DNA of 64,000 nucleotides from Hyposmocoma kahamanoa (GCF_003589595.1 NW_020653900.1:3979223-4043222), one strand, 5' to 3'. Positions 1-11,097 are shown, counted from the stretch's first letter. Notes: a model not told the origin generated them from the sequence alone. A program made the numbers and translations.

Positions 1-399
1 ATTTTAATTTAGGCTATTTGCACAGTTAATTATTAACTATTAACCGCGCAATTTCCTTCTGTGACAATAAACCAATTCACCACGAGAATATTATAACAGT
101 TTAATCTAACCACTACTTGGTTAGATCATATCATGTAATTTAACATTCCATTTCCCGGCGTAAATTATGTACATAGATTGTGTAAGCACTAGAAACTGGA
201 GTCAGAGCGATGGTCATCACAGCTTGCATAGAATTATATTAAGGAGATGTTCAAGAGCCCGCACCGTTTGTGGACATTTTGACTGCAGATAATCAGATGC
301 TTGGCAGCGTCAAATATATTTTAAACAAAATCGTGTACAACTTAATCCAATAAACGGTTTTGATATCAGAACATATTGCAAATATGTTATAATAATGAT

Positions 400-585
400 A
401 TTATCACTAGATATCTGCAGTCGTAAGAAACCTATAACCAATTTATTATCACTAGGTGTCTATTGTTGTAAGAAACTTACAATTATTTTATTATCAAGAG
501 ATGTGTATTGTCGAAAGATACCTATAAACTAGTTTATTATCACTAGATGTATACTCTCGTAACAAATCTGCTACTTATGTAATTG
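400..585. repeat. Minisatellite, about four 45-base units
   Basis: ATTATCACTAG-type starts at 400, 445, 490 and 536. Each unit continues with a GTAAGAAAC-like block. Units differ at several positions. Confidence 0.75.
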
Positions 586-670
586 TCACTACAGGTTTTT
601 TCCAAGGTTTTTATTATTTTACGAATATTTCTTAGAGATACTCTTTCACAAGGAGCTCTACTCCTACTAA

Positions 671-735
671 ACCGACTGGGAATCGAACTCAGGACCTTCT
701 CCATCACACGACAAACCTTAGAGCTACCAAGGTCT
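671..735 (-). repeat. tRNA-like SINE head, reversed
   Basis: Reverse complement reads GACCTTGGTAGCTCTAAGG then GAGTTCGATTCCCAGTCGG, a B-box-like word. A family 1 terminus scrap (CTCTTTCACAAGGAGCTCTA) lies directly left of it at 641-660. Confidence 0.5.
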
Positions 736-793
736 CATCCCTCATCCCTCCCCATCAATCTCTCTTCACACGCCCTTCATGGCGTGGTTTTGG

Positions 794-955
794 ACGACCT
801 CAAGTGGTCCGTGGTCAAGTCGCTTGCACACCGATTTTCATGGTTTCGCCATCTCTGAGGTCCCGAGTTCGATCCCCGGGTCAATGTAGAAAATAACTTT
901 TCAATATTGTATCGGGTCTGGTGTTTGTGGTACCGTTGTTGTTATTATATTTCCA
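794..955 (+). repeat. tRNA-derived SINE copy
   Basis: GACGACCTCAAGTGGTCCGT, then GTTCGATCCCCGGGTCAAT, then a hairpin-like GTAGAAAATAACTTTTCAAT. The same family is inverted at 18120-18321. Confidence 0.62.
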
Positions 956-1044
956 TAACACAAAAGCTTTAGTTACTTACTTTGTGATCGGAGCTACGAA
1001 TGTTGTATTATATTTTAATCCTGTTTTTATTTAAAGAAACATCT

Positions 1045-1160
1045 CCAATCTGATTGAGATATATACGCCGTGGTCTACCTCTCCACACGCCTCCATCCAC
1101 ATCTATAAATTTGTACCGTCGATCTATCAAGATTCATTCTTTCTACATGACCCGATAGTC
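1045..1160 (-). pseudogene. LINE reverse-transcriptase C-terminal scrap
   Basis: Minus-strand reading gives GHVERMNLDRSTVQIY, then in another frame VWRGRPRRIYLNQIG. This block order is typical of the C-terminus of insect endonuclease-RT proteins. Confidence 0.6.
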
Positions 1161-2994
1161 ATAAGCTTCGATAAGCATCCCCCTCTCTATCCTGATCACT
1201 ACATCATCTTTCATACCACTGTTGTTTGGCATTATTTCCTGAAAACTAAGAGCATATGCTCACGACGTGTTTTATATGCGCCGACGACGCGCGTTGCGGC
1301 GCACTGGCGTTTACACTTAGAATTTCAAAAAGTAACTGAAATCAACAAGCAAAACTAAAATTAAAACTAAGACTATCTCGCGGCTACAGCGCGTTTACAG
1401 CGCGCATACGCGCGTAGTCGGCGCTTATACAATACACCGTACACATAGCCTCTACTACCAATAAAATCACGAAAATCACCGACGATTTTTCGTAATACGA
1501 CTTACTCATAACACACTAATATTTCACAGTTTGAATTTCACATAAATTGTGCAGTTATTACTTGACCTACCTGCTTTTGAAACTGCGTCATCTTAACAGT
1601 TCATCTCAGCCGAGATTGAGTAGCAGGATCTGAATTAATGTCGTCGTCCGCAGCTGAATTTAATCTGCATGTCGCCTCTGCAACTTTGCTGGGGAATTTC
1701 ACTACGACATAGATGTGCTCATGCCTTGCTTAGGTCACTCAGAGAGCGAAAAATGCATATTGTTAATTTTCATAATAAGCAACTTTTTTTAAATATTCTA
1801 TTACGCATAGAGAAGCTTTTGACAGCATAAGGTTAGTGTAATAATAATAATATAGTTTATTTATTTCTTCCACTAAATTCCTACATATTATAGCTAGGAA
1901 TAGTTTACGCGTTAAATTTTGGTAAGGATCATTTTGTCCCTAAACTAAGCCACACCCCGGATTCTCATAACAACAGTCGAAAGTTATTTACCTACTACTA
2001 TTACATACAACAGGGCGCTATCTACACACGCGCAAATGTGTGAATGAGGTGGCAGGGTTGACCATCACTTTCTCGTACAATTACGTTACGTGGTCAGAGC
2101 GGCAACATAGCGAAAATTCTAACGCGAATCTGTTATCTTTAATTCTATTAATAGAATCGTAATAATTATTTATGTTCATTGGGTATTTATATAACCAAGG
2201 TATTTGAAATTGCATTTCCACCTTTATCATTACTTAGTTTTACTACACAATATTTATCGGCAATACAAAGTGAAAATTCGAAAACCCTTGTCTACTAGCT
2301 CACGAAGTTATGGCGTTTCATAGATTAAAACGATATTCAACTATCAAAACCGTCTTAGCGCGAAAACGGCTCGCCCATAACCTTGTTGCCGGTCAGTCAA
2401 TGTGACCGTCAATGTGCGAGGCGTGGTGCGGTATCTAAAGCTAGGGAGGGGCGGAGAAAATTCATTCTCATTACATTTTTGTACTCTGACTAAGCATAAA
2501 AATTATAAGCCACGCTCTAAAGGTTTCTAGTTTAAATACGAAATTTTAAAAAGGGAAATAAAATACCATCTGATCGATAATACCCAGGCTAACTTCCTCC
2601 AATGGAAAACAGGATCCTCGCTGTGTCTGCTACGGAAGTTCTTTCATTGTGGATGTTGCAGGATGCTTGATATTAAAGTTTTCTTATATATAACCACTGA
2701 ATCTCGAAATATATTTTTCTTGTTGTGACAGATTCGTATATATATTTTTTTATGTTTATGCGTAATTAATGTGTTTTGTATAAACTAACTTCTTATTTTA
2801 TTGACTTTTTTATCTTGTCTTGATCGAGACATCATTTTCAATAAAAGGTAATAATAACAGTTAACTACCAGCATACCTCGTTTGTTTATCTCTATAACAT
2901 CTGTCCTACTAATTGTTTTGGACACCGTTCCTCAAACTGTTAGAAACGCAAACCCTTAGAGGAAGCGCAGACTTAATCATTGAGAAAAAATGGT
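1161..2994. other. No gene seen
   Basis: AT-rich sequence with one GC-rich patch at 1258-1430 containing GCGC-rich words that may be an old MITE. No convincing coding frame. Confidence 0.5.
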
Positions 2995-3260
2995 TATATC
3001 GACTGTGAACTGTCAATCAGTACTGTTTCAATTTTGACCACTTTATAGGTGAAGAAAAAAATTGTTTGCGTCATTTATATAGCATCTGGTTCATTAAATA
3101 AAAATACGTAGTTTTTAAATATTTTTATCACACATGTATGAATGTACACTACGTACTGTTATTTAATAAACCAGATGCTATAGGTATAAATGATTTTTTC
3201 TTCATCCTGTAAAATTGTCAAAATAGAGATAGTACCGGTTGCCAGTTCGCTGTCGATATA
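2995..3260. mobile_element. Foldback MITE, 266 bases
   Basis: Left end TATATCGACTGTGAACTGTC and right end GCCAGTTCGCTGTCGATATA are inverted copies, and pairing continues through TAGCATCTGGTTCATTAAAT and its partner to near the centre at about 3130. No coding capacity. Confidence 0.78.
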
Positions 3261-3820
3261 GTAGCTTTTATATTCTAAATCTAACGTTCTTAACAACTAA
3301 ACTAAAACAACCAATATATTCGAGTATAATATATAATTTATCTACACACATATCATAAACTCTCTATAATGTGTTCAAAAACCGCAAATTACGACCAGCA
3401 TAAAGGTAAACTGTTTTGTTAGAATAAATTCCTTATCTGTGAAAATGTTATTATTGCTTTCATCATTCAAATTTCGAACATGTCTGAAAAACAAAACAAT
3501 TTGATTTGACCTCAATTCTAATATCAGTTGAGATGAAGTTTTATTCGAAATGAAACGTCAATAGCAAACAATATTGACAATTTCACCGTTACTTGATATC
3601 GAACGATATGATAGTTGGCGCCGATTCTAGTTTGTCTATGAATTAAAAATAAATACTACGGTTATGTGACACGTGTAAAGGTTTTTATTTGCCGCCATTT
3701 CGCCAGTCGTAATATGCTGTTCCTGAACACCTCACAGAGAGCATATAATATGTGTGTAGATAAAGCAGTGTATGTAACTGTACATAATAGTCACATTAAC
3801 TATTATAACTGAACAGCGTG

Positions 3821-4365
3821 GAAATATGAAAATAACGAATTTATTACAATACGACTCCTTGACAAAGCGGCATAGAAATATCAAAACAACGAAATACTTT
3901 TGGTTAATAAAACAGAACTCTTCTTATCTAAGAGTGGTTAAACTTGGCGACTTTCAGTAACGATGCAAACACGTGTTCCTGAAACGTGCGATTGTATGTC
4001 TACACTTGCGTTTTAAACGCGCGACTGCATCGATACAAATGCGCAACTGCATCGATACAAACGCGCGATTGCATTGACGTAATCGCCTTTATATTCCAAA
4101 TGTAGCGATGCAATCGCGTGTTTATTTCGATGCAGTCGAGCGCTTCCATCACACTTGCATTGCTATTTAAAATCACGCGCGTGTGTAAATGTAGACGGCG
4201 GCATCGGCGGTGGCGGATTAGCGGCTGCCTCGCTACTGCATCGCTGCAGTTGCGCTTTGCAACCGCTCTTAATGCCGTAGATATGTCAAAATAACGAATT
4301 ATTATTGATGAATAAAACATAGCCCTTCTTGACTAAGCGTAAATATATAAAAATAAGTTTGAATA
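3821..4365. repeat. Tandem ~60-base units interrupted by a GC-rich insertion
   Basis: Units start at about 3821, 3874, 4280 and 4340 (GAAATATGAAAATAACGAAT type). Units 2 and 3 are separated by ~330 bases (about 3940-4272) rich in GATGCA/TGCATCG words. Confidence 0.55.
3940..4272. mobile_element. GC-rich iterated segment, probable insertion
   Basis: Repeats CGACTGCATCGATACAAA twice, then a mirrored GATGCAATCGCG region. Outer TGTCTACACTTGCG and AAATGTAGACG are weakly inverted. Unlike its AT-rich flanks. Confidence 0.4.
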
Positions 4366-4724
4366 AATATGTTACTTTACGTACGTAAAGATAATAATAT
4401 ATTTTTAACGAAATCTTTGTCCTGTAATTGTAAAATATTTCGTTGACGTTTTAAAGAACAACCCTTCAGTTTCGTGGTTGTTCTTTTCAAGATCGTTTTG
4501 ACAAACAGAAATCAAGAAGATGACGATTGGTGATGAAATAAAGAGTGAGTATTAACTTTGGTAATATTAAGTTGTTTGTTTTCGTTTCGTAAAACTCAAC
4601 GCTCACGCGCAACGGAAATAACCTACACACAGATGAGAAAAATAACTCACTGAATACATTTCACATCACATTTCTTGATTAAAATGTAATCGAGACGTTG
4701 CTCATCATTATTTTATTTTTTTTG

Positions 4725-4955
4725 GCGACACGCCACGCCAAGTTCAAATCGCCAAAGTCTAATAGGCACTGCTACTAACTTACGACGTAAGTTGATAAGT
4801 CCCATATGCCTGTAATGTAATTTTAATTTCACCAGTACGCTTACTCTTAAAATCCGGATCGCAGTAATGCCCATATTACCGCTTAACAGCAGAAATAGAT
4901 AAGGCGGCAGTGTTTCCCTAGACAAACTCTTTCACAAGGTGTTCTACTGTTATTT
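4725..4955 (+). repeat. Family 1 copy, diverged
   Basis: Recognised by AAGTTGATAAGTCCCATATG, the ACCGCTTAACAGCAGAAATAG block and the CTCTTTCACAAGGTGTTCTA end. The 5' third is degraded. Confidence 0.7.
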
Positions 4956-5389
4956 TATTAATAACAATGAAAGATATGCCACTAAGTTATTTCACTATTT
5001 ATTATGAGTAACGAAAATAAATAAAAGTTGAGTAACACATGAAGGAAATCAGAAACGTGCAATTACGAGAATTGAGTCTAATTGTTGGTCATGTAATGGT
5101 CTACGAACTGGGTACGAGCTCGTTGATTAAAGGGAATTTCTTGGATGCCAGCAAGATATTTGATGCTATCAATTTGGAGGTGTACAGTTACGTATTCGGT
5201 ACTATTAATAAATGCACATAACTACAGGTCTATCGTTTCACTGTATCGGTTCCTGAGGTAGTTGCGGGGTGCTGGAGTAGTAACAGTTTACGTAACAGCT
5301 ATGTCCAGCTGTACACGGGATAATTTCAACAAGTCTTTTCTGACGATATTTAATTACAAGTTAATGGAAAAAAGTGCAATTTATATGTC

Positions 5390-6240
5390 TTTTCCTTTCA
5401 ATTATCTTTGTCGACTACGAGAAAGCCTTTAATTCGATTGCGAGCTGGGCTGTGCTGCAGTCTCTCCAGCGGTGCCAAGTCAACTACCAGCTCGTTGAAA
5501 TGCAAGTATTTGAACGAAAACGCCACTATGTCAGTCCGACTACAGGACCGGAACTTCAAACCTATCCAGTTGCAGTGAGGAGTTAGACAGGGAAATGTTA
5601 TATCTCCTAAATTATTCACTGCTGCACTAGAAGACGTTTTCATGTTTCTGGTCTGGGAAGGTTTTCGGTTTGCGATATAGTGGTCATGGCTGAGACCATG
5701 GAGGACGTCAGTACAATGCTTGATGACCTCAGTAGAGCCTCCGAACCAGACGGTCTTAAAATGAACATGAATAAGGTGAAGATCACTTCAAATAGCCATG
5801 TACGGCCAACTCTTGTGAAGATCGAAAACTCTACACTAGAAGTTGTTGACGATTAATTATACCTGGGACAAATTATCCAGATAGGTAGGTCTATCTTTGA
5901 GAAAGAAGTCAATCATCGAATTCGACTTGGCTGGGCAGCGTTCGGGAAGTTATGCAATACCTTCTTGTCCAAAATACCACAGTGTCTCAAGATAAAAGTC
6001 TTCAACGAGTGTGCGTTGCCAGTGATGACGTACGGCACTGAGACGTAGTCGCTCACTATGGGCTTCATAAGAAGGCTCAAGGTCACACAAATGGTAACGG
6101 AAAGAGCTATACAAGGTAGCTAGACTAACTGACAAAGCCCAAAGAATTGTAACGCTGAAGTGGCAGTTGGCATAGGGCACATTCCTCGCAGAACAGAGGG
6201 CCGATGCGGCCAAAGAATTTTCGAGTGGCGATCGCGTAAT
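5390..6240 (+). pseudogene. RTE-type non-LTR retrotransposon RT, decayed
   Basis: Reading across three frames gives FVDYEKAFNSIASWAVLQSL (RT motif A region), RQGNVISPKLFTAALEDVF (motif B region), VVMAETMED, LGWAAFGKL, IPQCLKIKVFNECALPVMTYGTET and RRTEGRCG. These are the conserved blocks of RTE-type endonuclease-reverse transcriptases, in correct order. Frameshifts and stops are many and the motif C stretch is damaged. No 5' endonuclease is seen, as expected for 5' truncation. Confidence 0.85.
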
Positions 6241-6697
6241 CGCATTGAAATAAATCGATACAAAAAATCGTTAAGTCGTATAAATAAACTTGAATCGATT
6301 TTCATTAAAATCGAATCGTAATGAGCGTTCTTAATAATGGATTGCAAGGTGGATATTGTGTGGAGTTGCCTTTTTTTCGTCTAAAAAAGTTTATTAAATC
6401 GATATCGAAATTTCGCCGTTTCTGCCCACGATTTTGGGCAGAAATGGGTTATAAGATTTGGGTAAAAATCCAACTAGAATCCAGGCGGGTTGATTGAGTT
6501 TCAACTCACTGCCCATCTTTGCCCATCTTCATACAATAACAGACCCATGGACGATACTGGGTACGTTTACATTGATAGTTCTGACCACGTTTCATCTCAA
6601 CTGTCAAAACGTTTAAGTTACTAACGTACGTGACAATAACGCACGCGTGTTATGAATATTAAATATACTTGCCTACATCTATTGCCAATCTTGACAG

Positions 6698-6970
6698 CTA
6701 AGAGTGAAAGTTGAGACCCTTAGCTCCTTGAATCGCCGTTGCATTTTGCTGTGTTGCTCTAGAATTTACAAGATCGAAGTCTTTAAAAACAAAGGAGCAA
6801 GAGTGAAATTTAGGACACTGGCAAGTTAAATGATGGCAAACGTAACATGGTTTTATGTCAAAACGGGTAATATCGTAAACCAACGGTGCAATAGAATTGA
6901 TAACTGCGAAGGGTCGAATTGTTAGATGTTCATAATTGATGAGCTTTCGAAGACCTATTTGATTTCTCAC
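6698..6970 (-). pseudogene. Possible retroelement gag fragment with Cys/His cluster
   Basis: A 90-codon minus-strand frame with LINYEHLTIRPF and the cluster CYVCHHLTCQCPKFHSC, which recalls the zinc-knuckle region of R1/Jockey-type gag proteins. No start, stop or neighbouring element supports it further. Confidence 0.3.
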
Positions 6971-7093
6971 GGGGACCTACAATAATGTTATTGGTAAAGT
7001 TCTATACATGTACAAACCCTGCCTAGGTACCAGCGCCTTACCTATTTCCACCGCAAATCAGAAGTGCTGTATTCCAGGTTAATGATTTTTTTT

Positions 7094-7235
7094 AATTGTG
7101 CACGTACAGCACTCTCCCTATTTTCCAGATAGATGCCAGAGCTATAGGCACGCTCACTTCCCGTTGCGGTCAATGGTTGCCACCACTGAGCTGCCGACTC
7201 TAAGTCGACTACCAAATCTCCTCATTGGTAGCGGA
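7094..7235 (+). repeat. Interspersed repeat, also at 58066-58195
   Basis: Shares the order GTACAGCAC, TTTTCCAGAT, GCCACC...CTGAGC, CCAAATCTCCT with 58066-58195. Moderately GC-rich. Probably part of a longer retroelement; may be the 5' part of the element that contains the ORF1 at 7814. Confidence 0.6.
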
Positions 7236-7399
7236 GCTGTAAGCCACGTTCACTTCTCGACACCGAATGAACGGTGTCTTTGCTGTTCCCAAATTCCTAC
7301 GCGGCCGGAGGGATCGGAGGATATCCAGATCTTCCTCTACAAGCTCTCCGGGCTAGTGCCGGAGATGCCAGGTAGCAGTGTCCTGCGATAATGTCCGGA

Positions 7400-9119
7400 C
7401 ATAGCTTCCAACTTAAAGGGCAACTCACGTGACCCGCGTGTCTCCTCGCCTCAAGCCCTCAACTAGACCGCTACTAAGACGCGCTAGCTGCGCGCGAGAC
7501 GACCGGACAGACGGCCACATGCTTCTGGGGCAGGCCGGATCCGCCAGAGACACCCGTGAAGGCGTATCACTGGCGGATGGTTTGGCCCGGATGCCCGCCG
7601 TACCCTGGTCTTGCCGAAGAGCCCGTAATCTCCAAGACTGTCCAACAAATAACACACTGTAGGTACTACGTATTAATTCGTTAGCCGACTATTATACAGT
7701 AAGTCAGTCGTGTTCAATGTGTGATCGGAAACGGACGCGCTGCACTACTTTGCGAGAATTATTTTAATTCGCGATTTTGCGCGGCTTAGGCTGCTGCATG
7801 TACGTAAGTGACAATGGGTTCCCAACAACTCATTGTCAATGAGTTTCTGGCATTCGTGCAGAATGCCATCGACACAATGGATGAAGTCAGCATCGAGCAG
7901 ATCTGCAAATCTAATTTCAGCGAAGATGAGATTTGCAGTGGCAAGGTGCTGCTGTTCCAGAGCTGCGGCAAAGAGCAGCAGATGCCATCTCGTCGGAGGG
8001 ATGGAGGCTTGAAGAGTGTCCAGGATGTTACTGCATTCTTGAAGAATACCGATCCGGACGACGTGCCTACTTTCGTGGCGAAGGATCTGCACAAGTTGCC
8101 TCCGGTCACCTTTGACCACGTCGACGTCACCAGGCTCTTAAAGGACATCACGTCCTTGAAGTCGAGTTTGGCTGAAGTTCAGTCAAAATTGGAGGCGTCG
8201 GATAACTCCATAAGTGAGCTACGTGCCGAAGTTGCGTTGTTACGCAACCCCGCTTCGGTATGTAGGTCACCGACAGTCTCCTACGTCAACACGCGTCGCG
8301 GGGCGCGAAAAGCATCCGTCGGCAGTATTGAGTTGGCTCGTATGTCGCCGGTCATTGCTGTTGTCAATGCACCGTGCCCCCCTGCCCGCCCCTCCGCCTC
8401 GGAGGTTACGTCACCCGTATGCACGTCATCGCCCGGGCGTGCATACGCCGCTGTTGCCGCGACTATTAGCAGCGGAACCGCGACTTCAAAACCCGAGTTG
8501 CGGAAAACTGCAAAGGGCGGTAGTAAACCCCGAATGCCTGTCTCTGGAATCGCAGGTGCCAAATCTCAGAGGCAGACCGACAGGTGCGACGAGGACGGCT
8601 TCACAAAGGTGGAGAAGAGAGGAAAGAAACCCACCAGCCGAAATCTATGTGGCACAGCTCCAACGGGACAGAACTTCTTGCTTCGTGCGGCCATACCGAC
8701 GACGCAGTTGTATCTGTCTCGACTGCATTACTCCACGAAGTCTGAGGATATAGTGGAGTATATCCGGTTGAAAGCCCAATTCACCCTGAGGGTCGAACGT
8801 TTGGAGTCTCGCCACAACGTTAACTTTAATTCGTTTGTGGTGAGGGTCCCAACGGTCCATCTGTCGACCTTCATGCAGGTAGAGTTTTGGCCGAAGGGTG
8901 TCATGTTCCGGCGGTTCAGAGGAACGATACATGACACTTGTTTGCGTCGCACGTTGCCGAATAGTAATTCGTGTAAATAGTTAATAAGTTTATATTATTT
9001 TATATGAATGTTAGTCTGTAAGGTATGTATCAATAATAATAATATGTATGTTAGTCTGTAAGGTATTTGTTATATGGGCCTTAGTTGCCTGAAATAAATG
9101 AATAAATAAAATAAAATAA
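7400..9119 (+). mobile_element. CR1/Jockey-like LINE derivative lacking ORF2
   Basis: GC-rich 5' region, intact ORF1, then a short 3' UTR with two copies of TATGTATGTTAGTCTGTAAGG and an AATAAATA-rich tail ending near 9119. The whole endonuclease/RT reading frame is absent. The left end is not sharply defined. Confidence 0.65.
7814..8980 (+). CDS. CR1/Jockey-like retrotransposon ORF1 (gag-like), intact
   Basis: 388 codons from ATG 7814 with no stops. It has an N-terminal domain without recognised enzyme motifs; a predicted coiled coil at about residues 103-146 (LLKDITSLKSSLAEVQSKLE and on), expected for ORF1 trimerisation; a Ser/Pro/Ala-rich linker at about 150-270; DGFTKVEKRGKK; and a C-terminal segment ending in EFWPKGVMFRRFRG. 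That segment is typical of CR1/Jockey-like ORF1 proteins, which bind template RNA. The frame is more GC-rich than its AT-rich surroundings. No ORF2 follows; the 3' tail begins at once. A GTG six bases upstream is in frame, but the ATG is the sensible start. Not a host gene. Confidence 0.75.
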   Translation: MGSQQLIVNEFLAFVQNAIDTMDEVSIEQICKSNFSEDEICSGKVLLFQSCGKEQQMPSRRRDGGLKSVQDVTAFLKNTDPDDVPTFVAKDLHKLPPVTFDHVDVTRLLKDITSLKSSLAEVQSKLEASDNSISELRAEVALLRNPASVCRSPTVSYVNTRRGARKASVGSIELARMSPVIAVVNAPCPPARPSASEVTSPVCTSSPGRAYAAVAATISSGTATSKPELRKTAKGGSKPRMPVSGIAGAKSQRQTDRCDEDGFTKVEKRGKKPTSRNLCGTAPTGQNFLLRAAIPTTQLYLSRLHYSTKSEDIVEYIRLKAQFTLRVERLESRHNVNFNSFVVRVPTVHLSTFMQVEFWPKGVMFRRFRGTIHDTCLRRTLPNSNSCK

Positions 9120-9603
9120 AAAATATACCATTTTGTACCACTTTACGTATGGAAATGACGAATCACGTTAACATGATCACGTTGAACTTATCATATAAAG
9201 TTACAAACAATAAAGTGCGATAAATATAAAAATATTAAGCTATTCGACACTGTGAAAAATAAACGCGATAATTTATATAATATTAATAAAAAAAATATAT
9301 ATTGATTAATAATCAACAAAATACACTTTTAATTTATTAATGGAATTTTAATTAAACGATAATGAAAAATGAGGTGAAACGCGGTTACGTCACCATGACT
9401 AAACGGGCCATAACGAATCGGTTCCATATTGCGTATTCTAAGGTAAAGCTATTCAATGTACAAGTTTACAATGTGCTGACCTTCAGAGAAATTGTCTTGT
9501 AGAATAAGTTCCTTGCACTTGAACCAGGGCCCCCAGTCTGCTAATCGATAGTGTCCATGGCAAGATTTTGTGTTTAAAGTTTTGCTAAAAGTTAAAAGTA
9601 GGA

Positions 9604-9907
9604 GAAAGTTAGAAAGGTTGTTTGGGAACAAGCAGTTCTATACAATCAACACTACTTTTAAAAGTAAAGTCTACCGCATCGTAGTTATATAGTAGGTGTA
9701 TAATTTGCTATGTTCCAGATAGAAGAGCAGGGCGAGCAAGCGTAATTATAGTTGCGCCGGTCCCGTGATTGCGGTTGCTTCATTTAACTTGGCGAAGTTA
9801 AGCATCCTTACTTGAGATGATGGCAGCCCGGCATACATTTTCGGTATTCGAAATACCTTCTGTCATCAGGTAGACTTATTTTTCATTTCTTGGTATAAAT
9901 ACTTATA
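9604..9907 (+). repeat. Unique-looking segment duplicated in inverted form at 63011-63316
   Basis: About 300 bases matching 63011-63316 in reverse complement, with shared words such as GTATTCGAAATACCTTCTGT and CTACCGCATCGTAGTTATAT. In both places it directly adjoins a family 1 copy, so a ~0.6 kb composite unit is shared. The stretch GCGAAGTTAAGCATC then TTACTTGAGATGATGG weakly recalls the internal promoter region of 5S rRNA. Confidence 0.75.
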
Positions 9908-9917
9908 CTTTTAGTAA

Positions 9918-10213
9918 CTTTAGAGCACCTTGTGAAAAATTTCGTCCAGAGAAGTACTACCACCTTTTCTGCCGCCAAGCTTTAGTGTTAGTATTACTGC
10001 TAACGTTCCGATTCTGAGGGGTAAGGTGCTGGTGAAATTACAGGCACATGGGACTTGTCAACGTATGTCTCAGGGTGACGGGTGCAGTGGCAGTACCCCT
10101 CAGATCTTTGCGATTTAAAGCTCTGAGTGGCACTGCAATTGTTATGGACAGGAGTGTAACTTATCATCAGCACGACGCGTTCGTCCCGTCACTTTACATA
10201 ATAAAAAAAAAAT
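9918..10213 (-). repeat. Family 1 copy
   Basis: Family 1 is a ~280-base non-coding repeat. In its reference orientation it starts with a T-run, then ATCAAGTGACGGGACGAACA, passes CACTCAGAGCTTTAAATCGC and TGCCTGTAATTTCACCAGCA, and ends GAACTCTTTCACAAGGAGCT. This copy is full length and reversed. Probably a non-autonomous DNA element or SINE common in Lepidoptera; no terminal repeats or target duplications are clear. Confidence 0.8.
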
Positions 10214-10434
10214 TTAGGTATTCTGCTCTGCAATGGTACTTTGATGGCACAGTCTGCTAATTATTTGACGTTTTTTCAAAGGTTTTTACTTACAATTTAA
10301 GTGCTTTTATCGCCTATTGAATTTATTTTGTAAAAAACGTATAAAGTTTAAAAATTAAATTGCTGATTACACTGCATTAAAAAATTAATTGAAAGGTCAT
10401 AAATTACGAAATGAAAGAGTTAGATAACGAAATA

Positions 10435-10630
10435 TGGAAAGACGATATTGTTCTAGATTCCACACAAATTTGACTGAAAGTCTATTCCAGAGCATTTAAG
10501 TTTATTTGAAAAGAGCAGTCCCTGGAGTTTCTTGCTCGTTCTTCTCAGGGTAGTCAGCGTAGTGAACGAGCAATAGCTTAAATGTGACGTTTTCAAGTGT
10601 AAATTTATTTTACCTATGAACTAAATGATT
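10435..10630 (+). repeat. Repeat E copy
   Basis: Shared with 12305-12535: GAAAGACGA, TCTAGATTCCACACAAATTT, TTTCTTGCTCGTTCTTCTCA, AGTCAGCGTAGTGAACGAGC. Inverted partial copies at 12040-12125, 25340-25545 and 43170-43280. Probably the 3' end of a retroelement. Confidence 0.7.
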
Positions 10631-10724
10631 CTTTGACTGAAATTTTGGCTGAAGTTGATTCTTCTTCCAACAAAAAGAATCATCGAAATGTGAGAATGAT
10701 CGGACTGCAAAAATACAGGCGACT

Positions 10725-10845
10725 TAAGAACCTCGTCCTTTTTTTAAAATCGGTTAAAAATACATATTGTGAAAAAATACGTAACATACAAACTGGAATA
10801 CTTTTCAGCTTGGTTACTTTTTTTTTAGATCTGTCATGTTAACTT
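10725..10845 (-). repeat. Repeat F scrap
   Basis: Only CTCGTCCTTTTTTTAAAATC and GGTTAAAAATACATA-like words remain. Confidence 0.35.
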
Positions 10846-11097
10846 CAAAATTTGCTGTACAGTCACAAGAAGAAAGCAAGAACTTTTTAGTATTTTGCAA
10901 TAATTCAGGTTAACATGAACACGTTTAACTTACTTATTTACTTACATTAGATATTTAGCCATAATCGTTTTAATTATTCTAAATAAGATACTTCTATTGA
11001 AAAATTAATAAATAGTTATTAGCAGCAGAATGTTGTATTAAGACAAGAAAATTGGCACATCATGATTCAGGTATTGTCAATAATAATTTATAATCTC

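Noticed and set aside
583..858. 91-codon plus-strand frame
   Set aside because: It spans a family 1 terminus and two SINE heads; the frame is a by-product of tRNA-like sequence.
4000..4320. 106-codon minus-strand frame
   Set aside because: It reads through iterated GATGCA words; Cys/Arg/His-rich composition reflects the repeat, with no domain.
7425..7662. Overlapping 76- and 77-codon frames as host exons
   Set aside because: They lie in the GC-rich 5' region of the LINE derivative and show no domain or splice context.
8281..8932. Antisense frames over ORF1 (93 and 95 codons)
   Set aside because: They are shadows of the GC-rich ORF1 frame on the plus strand.
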